A stretch of DNA of 64,000 nucleotides from Lagopus muta (lineage: Eukaryota > Chordata > Aves > Galliformes > Phasianidae). The notes beneath the pieces are model-generated. The model worked only from the letters and a program-made list of their open reading frames with translations, was not told where the DNA came from and ran no database searches. The position numbers and the translations under genes are program-made. The first letter of the stretch is position 1. Every line of letters starts with the position of its first letter. Location: assembly GCF_023343835.1 (NCBI RefSeq), contig NC_064435.1:80486134-80550133 (forward strand), written 5' to 3'. This document shows, one piece after another, positions 1-12,300 of this stretch.

Positions 1-1794
1 GTTAGTGCTAGCACAAATTTATTCTTTCTGGTACAGTGCGACTTTGGCTTGAACTTGTGACAATTCAGATTTCTTCATGTCATCTGAAAACACTGAGAGC
101 AAAATAAAATTTCAGTGGTTAACTGGAAATATTGGATCCCCGGTGCTACACTCAAGAGGGGGGTGTAATTTTGTAGTTGTCCCACAGAATTTAAAACATT
201 CTGTGTAATGCCTATTCTGGGTGTTGCAGGCCAATTGTCTATAAATCCTCATCCATTGGGTCAACCCAAGCTTAATAGGAAGATTTACATCTTGATTGCC
301 TGTGAACAAAGTTGTACCATCCATTCCATTCCAGATGGAAATACTTGCACTTTATTTCTGACACACTGAACATGTACATTAAGTATTCTTCTTTTGCTTT
401 GCACACTAACAATTTTGTGATGAGCCTGTTTGACAACTAACTGGCTTCTGACCAAAAGTGAAAACAATGGACACCTATTTTCAGCTGGGAAAACCACACT
501 CAGTATGTTCCCTGGCTTAGATAAAGCACTGAAGCAGCATGACACAATGTACTGCAAGCTCCCTCCATAGCTTTCCTTTTATAACAGAGCTGCTGATCAA
601 CTTACCTCTTTTTCTCATATGTTTTCTCTCTTCTAAGGCATAGATCATTGACCAAAGTATGTTTTCCCATAGTCTAGGTTTTTCTTTTGCCAAGTATCTG
701 CATGCATGTTGTGTCTTGAGAACAGGCCTGGAGCTGTGCGGGTTACTGAAGGAGATGCATGTTCCTAGACTTACTGGGAAGTCCTAATGTGATGAAAAAA
801 TGTTGCCAGCTAGACTGAAGATGAAATCTTAGAAAATGTTTAGCGTGTTTGTAGCACACTATTATGTTTAATATGTGGAAACTGGTGCAAATCAACCCGA
901 TCTCTAGAAGGATACAATACCTGAAATGCTAACTGCTCTGATTGACAGGGGAACAGAAACTTATCTTTACATGCACCATTTGGTAAGAGTGAACAGTCAT
1001 TCAACTCTTGCAGACTTGCATAGTTGTATTCAAAATATACTTTTCATCAGTGGCTAATATTGGAAAAGATTTTTAGAAAGATATATTTGTGAAAAGAAAA
1101 TATGCATATATGTATTCTACGTTAGAATATTTTATTTTATTTTTTTTTTAAACTATCTTTCGTAAGTGTAGCAGTTCCTACTAAATGTTGTCCAGGCAGG
1201 ATGTGTAAGTACAGAACCAAAATCCCAAATAAAAGTAGTTCCTGCTCCAAGCACTTTTTACACAATTTATGTGTTCTTGAATTTAAGTTTCCTTCCTCAG
1301 TAGAACTGTCCTGTTATGTCTCTTTTTTTTTTTCCCTTTTGCCTCCCCCCCATTTTGCTATCTGTAACGTGAAGGAGATGCTTTTAAATCTTTAAGCCCG
1401 CAAGCTTCCAGGAGTTAATATATCTGTGATTTTTTTTACTCAGTGCTACACTAGCATCCTTCTGATGAAGGAACCATTTCAGAAGAAAATGAGTTTTGTT
1501 AAGGAATGTTGTCTGTCTCCCCCTGCTCGCAGCTCCTGGTAAGAGATAAGTGCCTGCAGTCTCTCTGCCATCCAGCTGTTGAGGATTGTTTACCCTATGC
1601 TCCTGATGTTTTGTTCAGTTGGCGGTGATGCATAAAGCACAACTGGTTTTGACTTCCAGGTAGACAAAGTCTATGGAGCAACCAAAAGGAATCCCAACCA
1701 CTTGTTGCTGGCAGAGTGCTAAATAAACAGTAGCAACACCTACCTGTGTGGGTGGCAATTAATCACATCAATCAACCAGATTAGCTAGCAAAGC
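1..1794. other. Non-coding DNA, nothing recognised
   Basis: AT-rich sequence without a mobile element or conserved coding frame that I can identify. The open frames here are under 100 codons, overlap each other on both strands and show no recognisable domain. There are short T runs near 1139-1150 and 1321-1333. Confidence 0.6.
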
Positions 1795-1799
1795 TTTTT

Positions 1800-1831
<32 letters not shown>

Positions 1832-1848
1832 TTTTTTTTTTTTTCCCC
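1795..1848. repeat. (CTTT)n microsatellite with T tract
   Basis: About seven and a half CTTT units (1801-1830) run straight into a pure T stretch ending at 1844, then CCCC. This is a polypyrimidine microsatellite that is probably length-variable between individuals. Confidence 0.95.
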
Positions 1849-3195
1849 TTACCTTTTGTTCCCTGTCTCCTCCCACCTGCTAATTTCCTGGTTGGTGGTG
1901 CTGCTGGTGGCAGAGCTGGGGCTTAGCTAAGCAGTAGGTCAGATGCCGTTGTGCAGCTGCCTTACGCAAACCTCCAGTAGCCCGACCATTTCATGAACTC
2001 AGCTGGATTTAACAGAAGGCTCTCAACCCACCCTTGAGCATGGGCTCAGGTTTCCTAAAGAAATGAGTCCTAACTACCGCCTCTGTGTTTGTGTACTTGT
2101 GTGCTCCTGTCCATCTGAACAACCCTCTAAGGAACTTCTGAACTCAGTTTTGTTTTAGCTAAAATTGGTGGACATGTAGAATTTTTAGAGGTAATCAGTT
2201 CCTACAAAAGGAGGCAAGTATTTGTCATAGGGAAAGATACCTCTTTCATTAAGCACTTGTGATCAACATGGAAGAGAGGCTTTATGAATTGCAGGGCTAT
2301 GGGAAAAACATCCTTGAAAGCCTGTGTCACGATAAACACCAGCGACAACTAACTGGCAGACACAGGTCTGTAGTTTCGTTTTTCCAAGCTTCTGTTCTTC
2401 ATTTAGGCTTTATTTTAAATAGAGTGGTGATTAACTTACTAAAGTCTTTATCAAAGAAAAAAAAAAAAAAAAAAAAAGTAGAAAGATACCATCCTTTCTC
2501 CTAAAATTGGGATAATATTTTCCTGATTCTCCAGCTTTGTTTTTTGATTTTTAATTAGATGTTAGGCAGACGTAGCAGAGATCGGAGGAACTTGTAAAAA
2601 AAAATACAGATAAAAAATACAGACTCTCTAAAAAATAAAAAAAATTTTAAAAAACCACTCCAAGCCAGTAGGCAGACTAACAGTGATAGCTGATGGTGAA
2701 GAAAAGTTGACCCACTGGAGGCACTGGGAAATTCTTTAAAGACTGACTCCTGTCAGGTACCAGTTTGCTCTGAAGTTGAAAGCGTAGAGTGAATAGAATG
2801 TTTATTTCTTGGTCGATTGTTATTCTAAAGTGCCTGGAACTTTTATGAGGAGATAATTAAAAGAATTAAAAAACCCACAAGCCTACGCCGGTGCCTAGTT
2901 TTTCATACCACCAGCACAGATTCTTTTGAGTTTGACTTCATAATGCGTTCTTAGGGTACTTTTTGTCATAATAACCATGCTGTCTTTGTTTTTCTGAAAC
3001 TGAATTCTTCAGTTACTAGAAGCAAGACCTCAGCTGTGCTCATACATGCCTTGTTCATACACACTTCCTCTAGCCCTGATTCAATTTTCCTTTTGTACAC
3101 CAGTGGAAAAGCAATCTAACAAAACTTACATTTGGTGAAAAGAAATAGTGTAAGAGGTCCATCTGATGTTGTGCTTATTTGTTTTTTTATTGCAG
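1849..3195. other. Non-coding DNA, nothing recognised
   Basis: No mobile element or coding domain identified. An open frame at 2259-2504 starts with ATG in a fair context, but it ends in lysine codons produced by an A tract and resembles no protein I know, so I treat it as chance. Confidence 0.55.
2457..2477. repeat. A21 homopolymer
   Basis: A pure run of 21 A. No AATAAA-type signal lies in the 30 bases before it, so it does not look like a retrotransposed poly(A) tail. Confidence 0.95.
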
Positions 3196-3281
3196 CATCA
3201 AATGTACCAAGACAGACTACAGGTTCTTCTTGCTTTGAATCATCTCCTCATAGATGTTAAATGTGGATGCCCAAGGATGAG
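3196..3281 (+). other. Exon-like segment A (speculative)
   Basis: Seen: a pyrimidine-rich stretch ending TTTTTTTATTGCAG (acceptor AG at 3194-3195), an 86-base segment, then a near-consensus donor ATGAG|GTAAGC at 3282. Reading from the first base gives 28 codons plus two bases without a stop, beginning HQMYQDRLQVLLALNHLL; the other two frames contain stops. The two leftover bases fit the frame of segment B at 5095-5167. I do not recognise the peptide. Inference: either a real small internal exon (coding or lncRNA) or a chance splice-site pair. A short 86-base frame is often open by luck, so confidence is low. Confidence 0.22.
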
Positions 3282-4261
3282 GTAAGCAAGCAGTGATACT
3301 CTTCAGCTTCACGGGATCTGTGGTTGTGAGACTTCCTGAACCAGAGATGGAGCTTTTGTGTAATTATACAACTCTGAAAAAATTGCATCTATAAAGTATT
3401 TAATATTTTTTTATTTATATACTATAACATTAATTAATTAACCCTGCAATTCTTCCATTCTTGCCAAGAAGGAACAGTCTATACTGCTTTGGCTCACTGG
3501 TGGTGATAACTGATTACCACCTAATAGTGTACAAAATACCAAACAAGAAAAAATGTGCAAGAAAGTTGCAGGTGAGAAATTTTTACCATCATCTCTAGCT
3601 GGGCAGTTTATTTCCATGCAACCCAGAAGCTTTGTGCGGTCTTGACTTGTCTGCAATATTCATACGTCTTTTGTATAAACTTAGGACTGTTTTGCAGTCA
3701 ACCTGATTTGTGAGGCATGTAAAATTGTGGTATTATGTGGTCTTTGTGTGAAGCTGGAGGAAGTGCAGAGCTTCTTTTGGTGGCTTATATTCAAGAGAAT
3801 CTCAGGCTTGTGCTGGGATGATCAAGGTGCGTGTTCTCACCCAGCCTGCAACCATAGGAGAGTTTTGTATCTGCCTTGTCTGCCATGCAGTTATAATAGA
3901 CAGCTCATCTTGAGAGGCTGCAGAAATTATTTCTGAATAGCTTCACTGGTTATTCTTGAAACACAATCCATTTAATCTCTCTAATTACATAGTCAGCAAT
4001 TGACACTGCAGCACATTGTGGACTTTGCAATATCATACACACTAACTTTCAGGATATTAAATATCTCATTTTAACTCTGTCTTAAAAACAGAATCCTTTT
4101 GCATCTTTCATTTGATGCTTATTACATAAGAAACATAAACCATGACCTCGGTCCTTGACTTTAGTGGAAAGCATATTACATAAATCTCTCTTTGTTGTGA
4201 TTCTTGACAATGACAAGTTTAATTCAGCAAATTTAACATTGAATTTTACTCCTGTGTGTGC

Positions 4262-4295
<34 letters not shown>

Positions 4296-5094
4296 TGCTT
4301 GTTACTCGAAGTCTTAAGACTCCACTACAGAGAAAAAATGCCATAGATTAAAATACTTTATCCAAAGCATAGGAACCTCTCTGTCTGCTGTATAGATTAT
4401 ACTGTAGTTCCAGTTAATGCTAAAGGGAAAAATATCATGGCCAGGTGAACAGTAGAGAAGTAATAGAGACTTCAGCTAGAAAATTCCCTATTTTCATCTC
4501 TTCAGTGATTTGTCAAAATGCCAGTTGCATTTCCAGCATGTGTTAAAATTTCAGGTATTCGTTGCTTCAGAGCGAATCTATAGACCACTATTCCCACTTG
4601 AATAGAAACATTATATTTAAGACTCAATTTGTTGTTCATTTTTCAAGCTAACAATGAGCAACCAACCAAAACAACAAAACAAAACAAGCCTATCTAATTT
4701 AAGAATAGCTTCGATGTAACAAAAGTCTAGAGAAACTTTATTACAGTAGTGTTTTGCCTAAAGTTAGAATCTACAGAGATGTGGCTGCCTGCCATGCATA
4801 GAACTTGCAAATGTTATTTGATATTTTGCATTTGTGCTGCGTCTGAACTGCAGTGAGATGTCTGAACAGGTCAGGACTTTCTTTGGAGACCTCCTACTCC
4901 AACACTGCATGAGCAGCTGCATGACTGAGGAGTTGTGTCCAGGATGAAACCAAGATGCCATTACAGCATCTCTGGAATTCAGTAGCATTAAGGCTTCAGT
5001 CCAGGCCTATTTGAAAAAATAGCAGGAAAGCTTTGTTCTCCTCTGTTATCTTTGCCTCACATCCCCTGACTTTCTCAAATTGCTTTGGTTTTAG
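3282..5094. other. Non-coding DNA between the two exon-like segments
   Basis: If segments A and B are exons, this is the intron between them. It holds a 28-A homopolymer (4265-4292) and no mobile element that I can recognise. Confidence 0.5.
4265..4292. repeat. A28 homopolymer
   Basis: A pure run of 28 A preceded by GTGTGTGCCAT. No AATAAA signal lies just upstream. This could be a length-variable homopolymer rather than a retrocopy tail. Confidence 0.95.
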
Positions 5095-5167
5095 CCTCAA
5101 AATGAAACAAGAATCTCTGTATGCCATGACATCGTTTCTGACACATCTTCAGCTATTGCTGGCAAAG
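5095..5167 (+). other. Exon-like segment B (speculative)
   Basis: Seen: a pyrimidine-rich tract ending GGTTTTAG (AG at 5093-5094), 73 bases, then a donor-like CAAAG|GTGAAA at 5168. Joined to segment A, the two leftover A bases plus the first base here form a serine codon. The frame then stays open for 24 codons (LKMKQESLYAMTSFLTHLQL followed by four more residues) and ends at a codon boundary. The first frame of this segment is also open, which weakens the coding argument. The predicted peptide is leucine-rich and helix-like and resembles no family I know. Without a partner first and last exon this remains a hypothesis. Confidence 0.2.
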
Positions 5168-8100
5168 GTGAAAACAAAATGAATCATACACCGTAAGTAC
5201 TTGCTCACCAACTGACTTAAAGGAATTTTACATGAATGTTAGCTAAAACTCTAATACATGAGGAACTTTTTTAGTAAAATTTTATAAAAACATGTACATG
5301 ACAGTGTTTTAGCAAATTTCGTCCAGTAACTCCGCAGTCTCCTCCTTTATTATAAATGGAAATCTACCAGCAGTCTTCAGTTGTGAAGCTGTTCAAGTTT
5401 CATTTGACATCCTCCCTACTAACTGGTCCTTGACTTGCAGTTGCCTTAAAAAATCTTCGGGCTTTGGTCTTCTCTGATTGTGCTCCAAAATTTCTGAGGT
5501 CATTTACTAAGTAACAGGTTTAGATCTCCTGTCTGCCACACAGCATGTCAGACGCCTATACAGCTGAACAGCTTTTCTTATGCAAGGTTTTTCTTACCAA
5601 AATCTCACCAAAATGTTCTGCTTTTCACAAAATTAGCCTGCTCAGCTCTAGTAGAGGCTCACATCGTTAGCAACTCAACAGATGGGTTATGAAGAAAGAA
5701 ATTCTTCATGGTATTGCAGTGCATACGTGCCATTTTTCACTTAACAGAAAAACAACACTGAAATCTGCAGTCTGACTTTTGTGGAGTAACTTTACCATGT
5801 TCAACTGTTAAAATACAAGAACATCAGCTAACAACTACGAGGGGGCAATATGGCCATCATTTACTTTGAATCTTTTATTAAGATAACTCACTGGCAGTGA
5901 GTTCTTTCCTTTAACCTCCAACAGTTCAATACAAGTCAGATTTTTGTTCACTGAACTACCAACATTTCTATAGAAGAATAAATGTGTATTTACATGTTCA
6001 CAATGGAAGGCTAAAGTCTCAGTCTGAATAATCATTGAAAAATTTGCTTTTCTTTACCTTCTTTCTTCCCACCTTTTCCTTCAGCACATACGTCCAAAAT
6101 AGTACTTCTTAAATCATCTCCACTTCTTGCCACTGTGTAAGGCTGAACTTCAGTGCAGATCTATTCATTAATTATGTTTAAGTGGTGAAACTCCACCAAC
6201 CATGCAGCCCAATAGTACACACATGATGTGTCTGTCGACCTTTCTTTTCTACTGACTCCTGGAGAATACAGAAGTCCATGCAGAGGCCAAAGGGACTGTG
6301 CTTCTGTTAAGTAAAGAGAGAAAAGATTCAGAAACAAAGGACTGGAACATGAACATAAGCATCCTCTTGGTGTTACTCTTGGATTTTTGTTTCTCTTTGT
6401 GTTTTTTATGCATTCTACAAGACAGATGGAAAATTGTGTCCTCAAGCAACAGCACGCCCAGATATGTAATCTCCTTGTACCCCTTTGCCTCATCCACCAT
6501 TTATTTTCTGTTTAACATACCCACATTTCTTTCTCACATGCACATGTATGTTTAGAGGGTTCCATTTTGTCATGTATATATTTATTTGTCTCTGCATGGA
6601 TGCAGACAAATGTGTAATGAAATACCTTTTTTTCTTCCTTTGCTCATTTTTATTACATGAGCTACATCTGGGCATCGTTTATTTTGAAGAGCTATTCAAA
6701 ATGTCTTTCTGAAGAAATTTGGGGCCTTAATTTTGAAACTATTGAGGTGGTGGAAGTTTCACAATGTTTTGTGATGAGGAATAATCAAGGAATTCCTGGT
6801 ACCTGATGTTTAAGCATGAATTGCAAGGATTAATTAAATGGTGAACTCTCTGATAGAAAGGGATTCTGGTTAAGGAAGATTTTGCTATGGATAGAATTTT
6901 GAGCCTCACTTAAATTTCATTATCTGAAACTCTTTTGATATGATTGTTGAAAAAAAAAAACAGAGGAGACTCCTAATGACACAAACTCAGGGAAATACAT
7001 TACCAAAACAAGAACATCAGTTTCAGTTGAGTATGAAACGCTACTCAAATGTGCTTTTCCAAAGACTTTTTGGTTCTCTTTTGGAAACTTTGCAAGCATT
7101 TGTTTCCCTGTGGGACTTCCAGAATTTCCCTGTTTAGACTGAAGGCTCTCTGAAGCTGTGTGTATAACACCTTATACAATAGACTTCTGATCACAGCCTG
7201 CATCTCTGCATTATGGCAGTGCAAATAAACATATGAACAACTGTCCTTGTAAAGCAAGGAATATAAAAATTGGATTCTCAGGAAAGTTGACACATACGTA
7301 GCAACTATTAATCTATCATAATACTGTGTTTGTTAAAATCCAGGATTTAGTAGATGTTCACCTTTCCTGGAATGGAGAAATACTCTCCCAAGTACTCGAA
7401 TATTCGTGTTCTCAATTTCTTGCTGTTTTGCCTTTTATCCTGTTTTGCCTGATACTAGAGGAGGCTTTGTTTTACTAACATCTGTAACCGTCACTTTGAT
7501 CTGTAACAGGAAAAGAAAACTCAAGATAGGCTTCTCTGCGCATAGGGAAGCTGATGAGATCAGAATATGCCCGCTGTAAAAATCACATTACATTGGCTCT
7601 AGAAGAAATAGTTATTGCTCTTTAGTTAATTGCAAATTACATCTTTATTTGTAACAAAAGCATTATGTTTTCTGTGCATGATTATTCACTTGTGAAAGCT
7701 GCAGGCTGATTTCCATTTATGCCTGATTCTCATGATGTTATTTGTTCCTTGTGCATAAAAGAAAGATGATTGTTTCCAAAGTTACTTTTTTCTTTCTTGC
7801 TTTCTTGCTAGCTTTTTTGCTTGGTTGTTTGCTAATGTTCCTTTGCCCTAGAATTTGTTAGAAAAATTGCCACTGTTGACATGTACAAGTTCTATAAATC
7901 TTTGCAGTTACAGTCAGGGTAATATAATATCAGATTGGGTGTGGAAAACAAAGGCTTTCCTTCAATTAAACAAGCACTTTGTAATTGCACTGGTGATCAT
8001 GACTAAGCTGATTTCAGACCAAATGCTCTCTGTGCTAACAAGGAAGGAAGGGAATTTAGTCAATGATCTTCAGGAGAAGTGATGAAAGGAGCACAAGAGG

Positions 8101-9322
8101 AGCAAATAAAGGCCATGCTGCTACTTCTGTCATGCCTTCCGTCATGCCTTCTGCCATGGCACTGTGGATTGTGGTGGGTATGGAGAGAAGCCATGACAAA
8201 GTCGCTTACCGTTAATCTTCAGCCCTACCTGTTCCAGGATTTTGTAATTGCCCAGAGAGGTCTCAAGTGGGGGTATCTTCACTGATAATGATAATGTACA
8301 AAATTTAAGGAAAAGGCAGCTGTACAGCCTGCTATTAGGGACTGACTTGTACAAAATACATATAACATGCAGTGGCTTAGCTGTATCCCTACCCAACAAG
8401 ATGTAATTGGTTAACCCTGCAAAGCGTTTCCCTGATTTTTCCTTTCGGCCCTAGGAATGGGGGGAAAATTCTCCCTTGTTCCTTTCACATCAGACTGTGA
8501 CTGTAGTGTGAATGGCCAGAGAGGCATACAACTCAGTGCCAGTTTTCTTCTAGATATTTCTTTCCTGCTGTTCCATGTGAAATAGACAGTTGGCAGGAGT
8601 ACAGAAAATTCTAGGGGCTACAAGGACTCAGCAGATGCCGTAAGGTTTTACAGGGAAAGTCCTTTAAAGTTGAAAACAAATTTTCTTTGACCTTTTCCAT
8701 GCCCTGTTTGTTCTTGTTTGCTGCCAGTGTTCATGTTGGTGCAATCTGGGGCTGGGGGGTATAGGAGTGGTCATAGAAAAATAATTAAGTTAGAGAATTT
8801 GCGGCAAGGCTTTTCATTAGCATCAGAGAAGTGACTGATTATAAAAGGACCTTAAGGCATCATGGAAACAAAACAAAACTGTTAAGTTGTGTTCAGCCAG
8901 AACAACTCAAGTTGTGAATTTAGCTTATAACAAACATTACAAAGTGTTCAGTCATTACTAACAAAATGATGTAATAGATACTTTCATGTGAATAAATTTC
9001 AGAAGTTTGGAGTAGGCAGTTGTGAACAATGGTAACTTTTCTCCTATTCTTCTTTTATCATATGTTATCTTATTGTTCACCAGCTAGCTACTGAGACAGC
9101 CCGGACACACGCTGGAGGAGAACTCATTTATGTGATCTAAAGGGAAAAAAAGAAAAAAGAATGTCAGTCATAAAGTCTATCGTATTCTGTGGAATACATT
9201 ATGAAAATGGTTCAGTTCCTGTAAGGAAGGTACCTTTCAGTCTGTTTTTTCTCTCAAGACATTTGCCAAGCATTTAAGATTGAGTCTGTGTTGGGAAATG
9301 TATTTTGAATAGGAAATGTGTC
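5168..9322. other. Non-coding DNA, nothing firmly recognised
   Basis: AT-rich DNA with no CR1 tail, LTR or coding domain that I can identify. It contains a near-perfect 12-bp tandem repeat (8127-8150, continuing degenerately to about 8158). Overlapping short open frames on both strands near 6160-6710 look like chance. Confidence 0.55.
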
Positions 9323-9359
9323 TTTTTTTTTTTTTCTTTTTTCTTTTTTTTTTTTTTTT
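9323..9359. repeat. T-rich tract
   Basis: Thirty-seven bases that are all T except two C, followed by CCCC. Low-complexity pyrimidine tract. Confidence 0.95.
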
Positions 9360-12207
9360 CCCCACTGAAAGAAAGCTGTACTTGTTGGCAACATTTTTCT
9401 TGAACAAATGTGAAATTTTGTTTTGAGCAACTATTTGATACTATTTCCCCCTTAGCACTTCGTAACGTTTGTACATTTCTGTAGTTGTTTCTAGGCCAAT
9501 GCAGTTTCTTTCAAGAATGATCTTACTTTTGAAGGTATTTTTACAAAGTCTATTTCAAAACTTTAATTTTTCTATTTCTAGAACCCTGAAAACAAATAAA
9601 CTAGCTGCTAAGGAGTGTGCCTGGCAGGTACCAGCGAGTTAGAAGGTAATGTGACATTCGCCTGAACTTCCTGTAGATAATTCAGCCTTACAACAAATCC
9701 TATAATTCTCTTCTGTTATCCATCTCAAATATTGCAATTATTGCAAATATGACTTGGATATTTCATGAGGCATTAATCATCTTTATCAGATATTTGGCTT
9801 CAGAAATTATTTTGTAATGTTGTTTACTTTATTACTCAGAGATGAGTTATTATACGAGCACTGGCCATGGGAAAAGGAGGGAAAAGGCTTTATCCTTTAT
9901 ATTAAGAAGCAATTGTAAAATGCTTATGTGGCTAGGTGAGAACTTTCAGTGGCATCTATGCCTATTCATTGCTATCAGGCGGTGAGTTATGGTTCATGGT
10001 TTGCTTCTCGGTTTGGATTTCCATCCAACTCTAATTTGGCTTACCAAAACCAGTACATCTGCAAGGTGGGATTTCACTGGGAAAAGTAGTACCTTTCTTT
10101 AAACAAGATGAAAAGAAATAACCCATCATTTGGTTTCTTGCATTTTGTAGTGTGTGATTATGTTCTCACGAAAGATACTGAGTCAAAAACTTCAGAATCC
10201 AAGTTTTGTTCTTCACTGGAGGCAAATCCCAGTAGAAGAGTCTTCAACCTGGTTGCGCCTGTGAGGCTGCTCGATTGAATTCTATGAGGTTGTTTATGCT
10301 CAATACTGTTGACAAGTATTTGCTAGAAACATTTGATGAGCTCTTCTGAAACTTTGTTCCATAAGGCTGGCTTCCTGTATCCAACATTGGGTTAAGATAA
10401 TATATAGCTTCTGTGTAGGAAAGTATCACAAAGCACAATTTCCCAATGAAAAACAACTCTCTGCTTTTGAAATGAATAATTCACATAGCACGGGCGACCT
10501 ATTCAGACTTTTTCCCAGATATCCTGTTTTAAACTTGCATTTCAAGCATGTAACTTACACAGGTGGCTCCAAAGGTAATGTGTCTTATTTTTTCTGTGGA
10601 AATTCCAATGGCTAAGATAAGTAGATAAAATTCTGAGCTACAAAACACTGTTTTTTTTTTTTTTTTTTTTGTTTTTTTCCCCATTGCTGGGAAAGTTCAT
10701 CCTCTACTGCCATACCACCAACATCTGCCTCTGATATCTTGGGCCAACATAATAAAAGAGGCGGTATTACTTTTGGAGCAGTACTCACATATCTCTGTAT
10801 AATAATACATCTGGCAGCACAGCAGTGGGCTGATCTCTGTGATTTTGCCGTAATTGTATAGCTGGTCCTATTGCAACCAGTTTGCATTTAACAATGCTTT
10901 TTATGTAGTCTTTGTGGTTGAGATGTCCAGCAGTGTACTGAGCTCTGTGAGAAAGTGATTTATCCTCCATAACCACGCAGTCCTTGGGCAATGTATGAAA
11001 GCCATAAACTAGACAGTGAAGCACAGTCAAGTCTTCTGTGCTGACTTCTGTCTAGATTGCACTCCCCCTGCCCCAACCTTGCTATGAATGAACCTCTGAA
11101 AAAATAATTCCCCAGCAGTTCTTCTCAGATTAATGTGGTACCCACACTGGCTGAAAATAAAAGGAGCCACTGTTCCAGACTTGTGGAGATCAGTTAGTCT
11201 CCTGTTTCATATAAAAGCACAAAACATCTGTGGTACCAGAAGAGATCCTTCTGAATGACATGATGGGGTTTGGGGCTGAGGGAAATCCTGTTGTTGGGAC
11301 TGCCATTTTTTCCCCCTTCTTTTGGGGTAAGAATATGTCTTTCAGAAGAATTCAGGTGGAATGAGAACTATTGAAAAATTATATGATTTTAGCATATAGT
11401 CTGTGTTAATCACTGTTACAGAGGCCCATAAGACTAAGTCAGCGATATGGGATACGGTAAGAAACAGCATAGCTCTTCTGATTACATATGTCTGGTGTCA
11501 TGAATTCAGGGGTGATGAAGTAATTTCCATCTCTGAAAGAGAGAAATAAATACCAAGCCCAGATGGAAGAAACATCTTGCAGAACTTGACTATGAGGGGA
11601 GTAATTGCAGAAAAAAAGATGAGAAAGAATGTCTGCAAATAGAGGTACTTGTTAAATGAGGATAAGTCTTTTTAAGAAACCTTCATATCAAAGACCTTCA
11701 TATCTTGCCATGCAGAAATAAGCTCAAAGGAGCAGCCACTGAAATAGAGTATGGAGTCTGTCTAAAGGTGGAAACAACAAAGTTTCCCTCTAAATTCATC
11801 TGTGTATTAAAATAATTATGATGTAAAAAGTTAGAGGGAATGATAGCAGTATTATTCTCTTTTCTATAGAGGAGAGTGAATGGCTGCAAAAGGGAAGAGA
11901 GAACAGGAAGAGAACGGATGGGTGTGATGGTATGTATAATTATATCGATTGACATTTTCATTCTTTTCCTTGTTATTTGTTCATTTCCAAATCATGTTGT
12001 ATTTTCATGATGCATAGTCTTGCATCCTCTGGTTTCTTCTTACCACTCGTCTCTTTATCCAGTCAAATCTTTGCATGACTTCTCTGTGCAGTATAGCTGA
12101 AATCTCAGCCCTCCTTGCAGTAGTAAATCAGATTTGGAACAACAATTCACCAGGAAACAAGCAAAGCTTACTGAATTGGGCCAGCCCTGGATTCAGAGAT
12201 TACTTTG
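9360..12207. other. Non-coding DNA, nothing recognised
   Basis: Apart from a T tract at 10651-10678, I see no element or gene. Two overlapping minus-strand open frames (10612-10887 and 10785-11030) lack recognisable motifs, and the first of them reads through the T tract as poly-lysine. Confidence 0.55.
10651..10678. repeat. T20-G-T7 tract
   Basis: Twenty T, one G and seven T, followed by CCCC. Simple homopolymer. Confidence 0.95.
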
Positions 12208-12300
12208 TACAGAAGGGCTGGAAGGAAACTTTGTAATGTTCTAGTCTGACCTGCAGCATAATGTACCATGTCACCTAAAGATCTCCTGCAGGAGGTCCAC
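12208..12300 (-). mobile_element. Possible ancient LINE (CR1/L3-like) tail
   Basis: The text GGGCTGGAAGGAAAC...CTAGTCTGACCTGCAGCATAA resembles the degraded 3' region of old CR1/L3-type LINEs in amniotes, where a 'gactggaaggga' block is followed by 'tctagtctgacctcc'. The copy is short and diverged and has no clear tail repeat. The orientation is inferred from that weak resemblance. Confidence 0.3.

Noticed and set aside
2259-2504. 81-codon frame with a fair start context
   Set aside because: It ends in poly-lysine from the A21 tract. A donor inside it would join to segment A in a frame that meets a stop.
4265-4292. A28 run as a retrocopy tail
   Set aside because: No AATAAA upstream and no target duplication seen. 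A plain homopolymer explains it.
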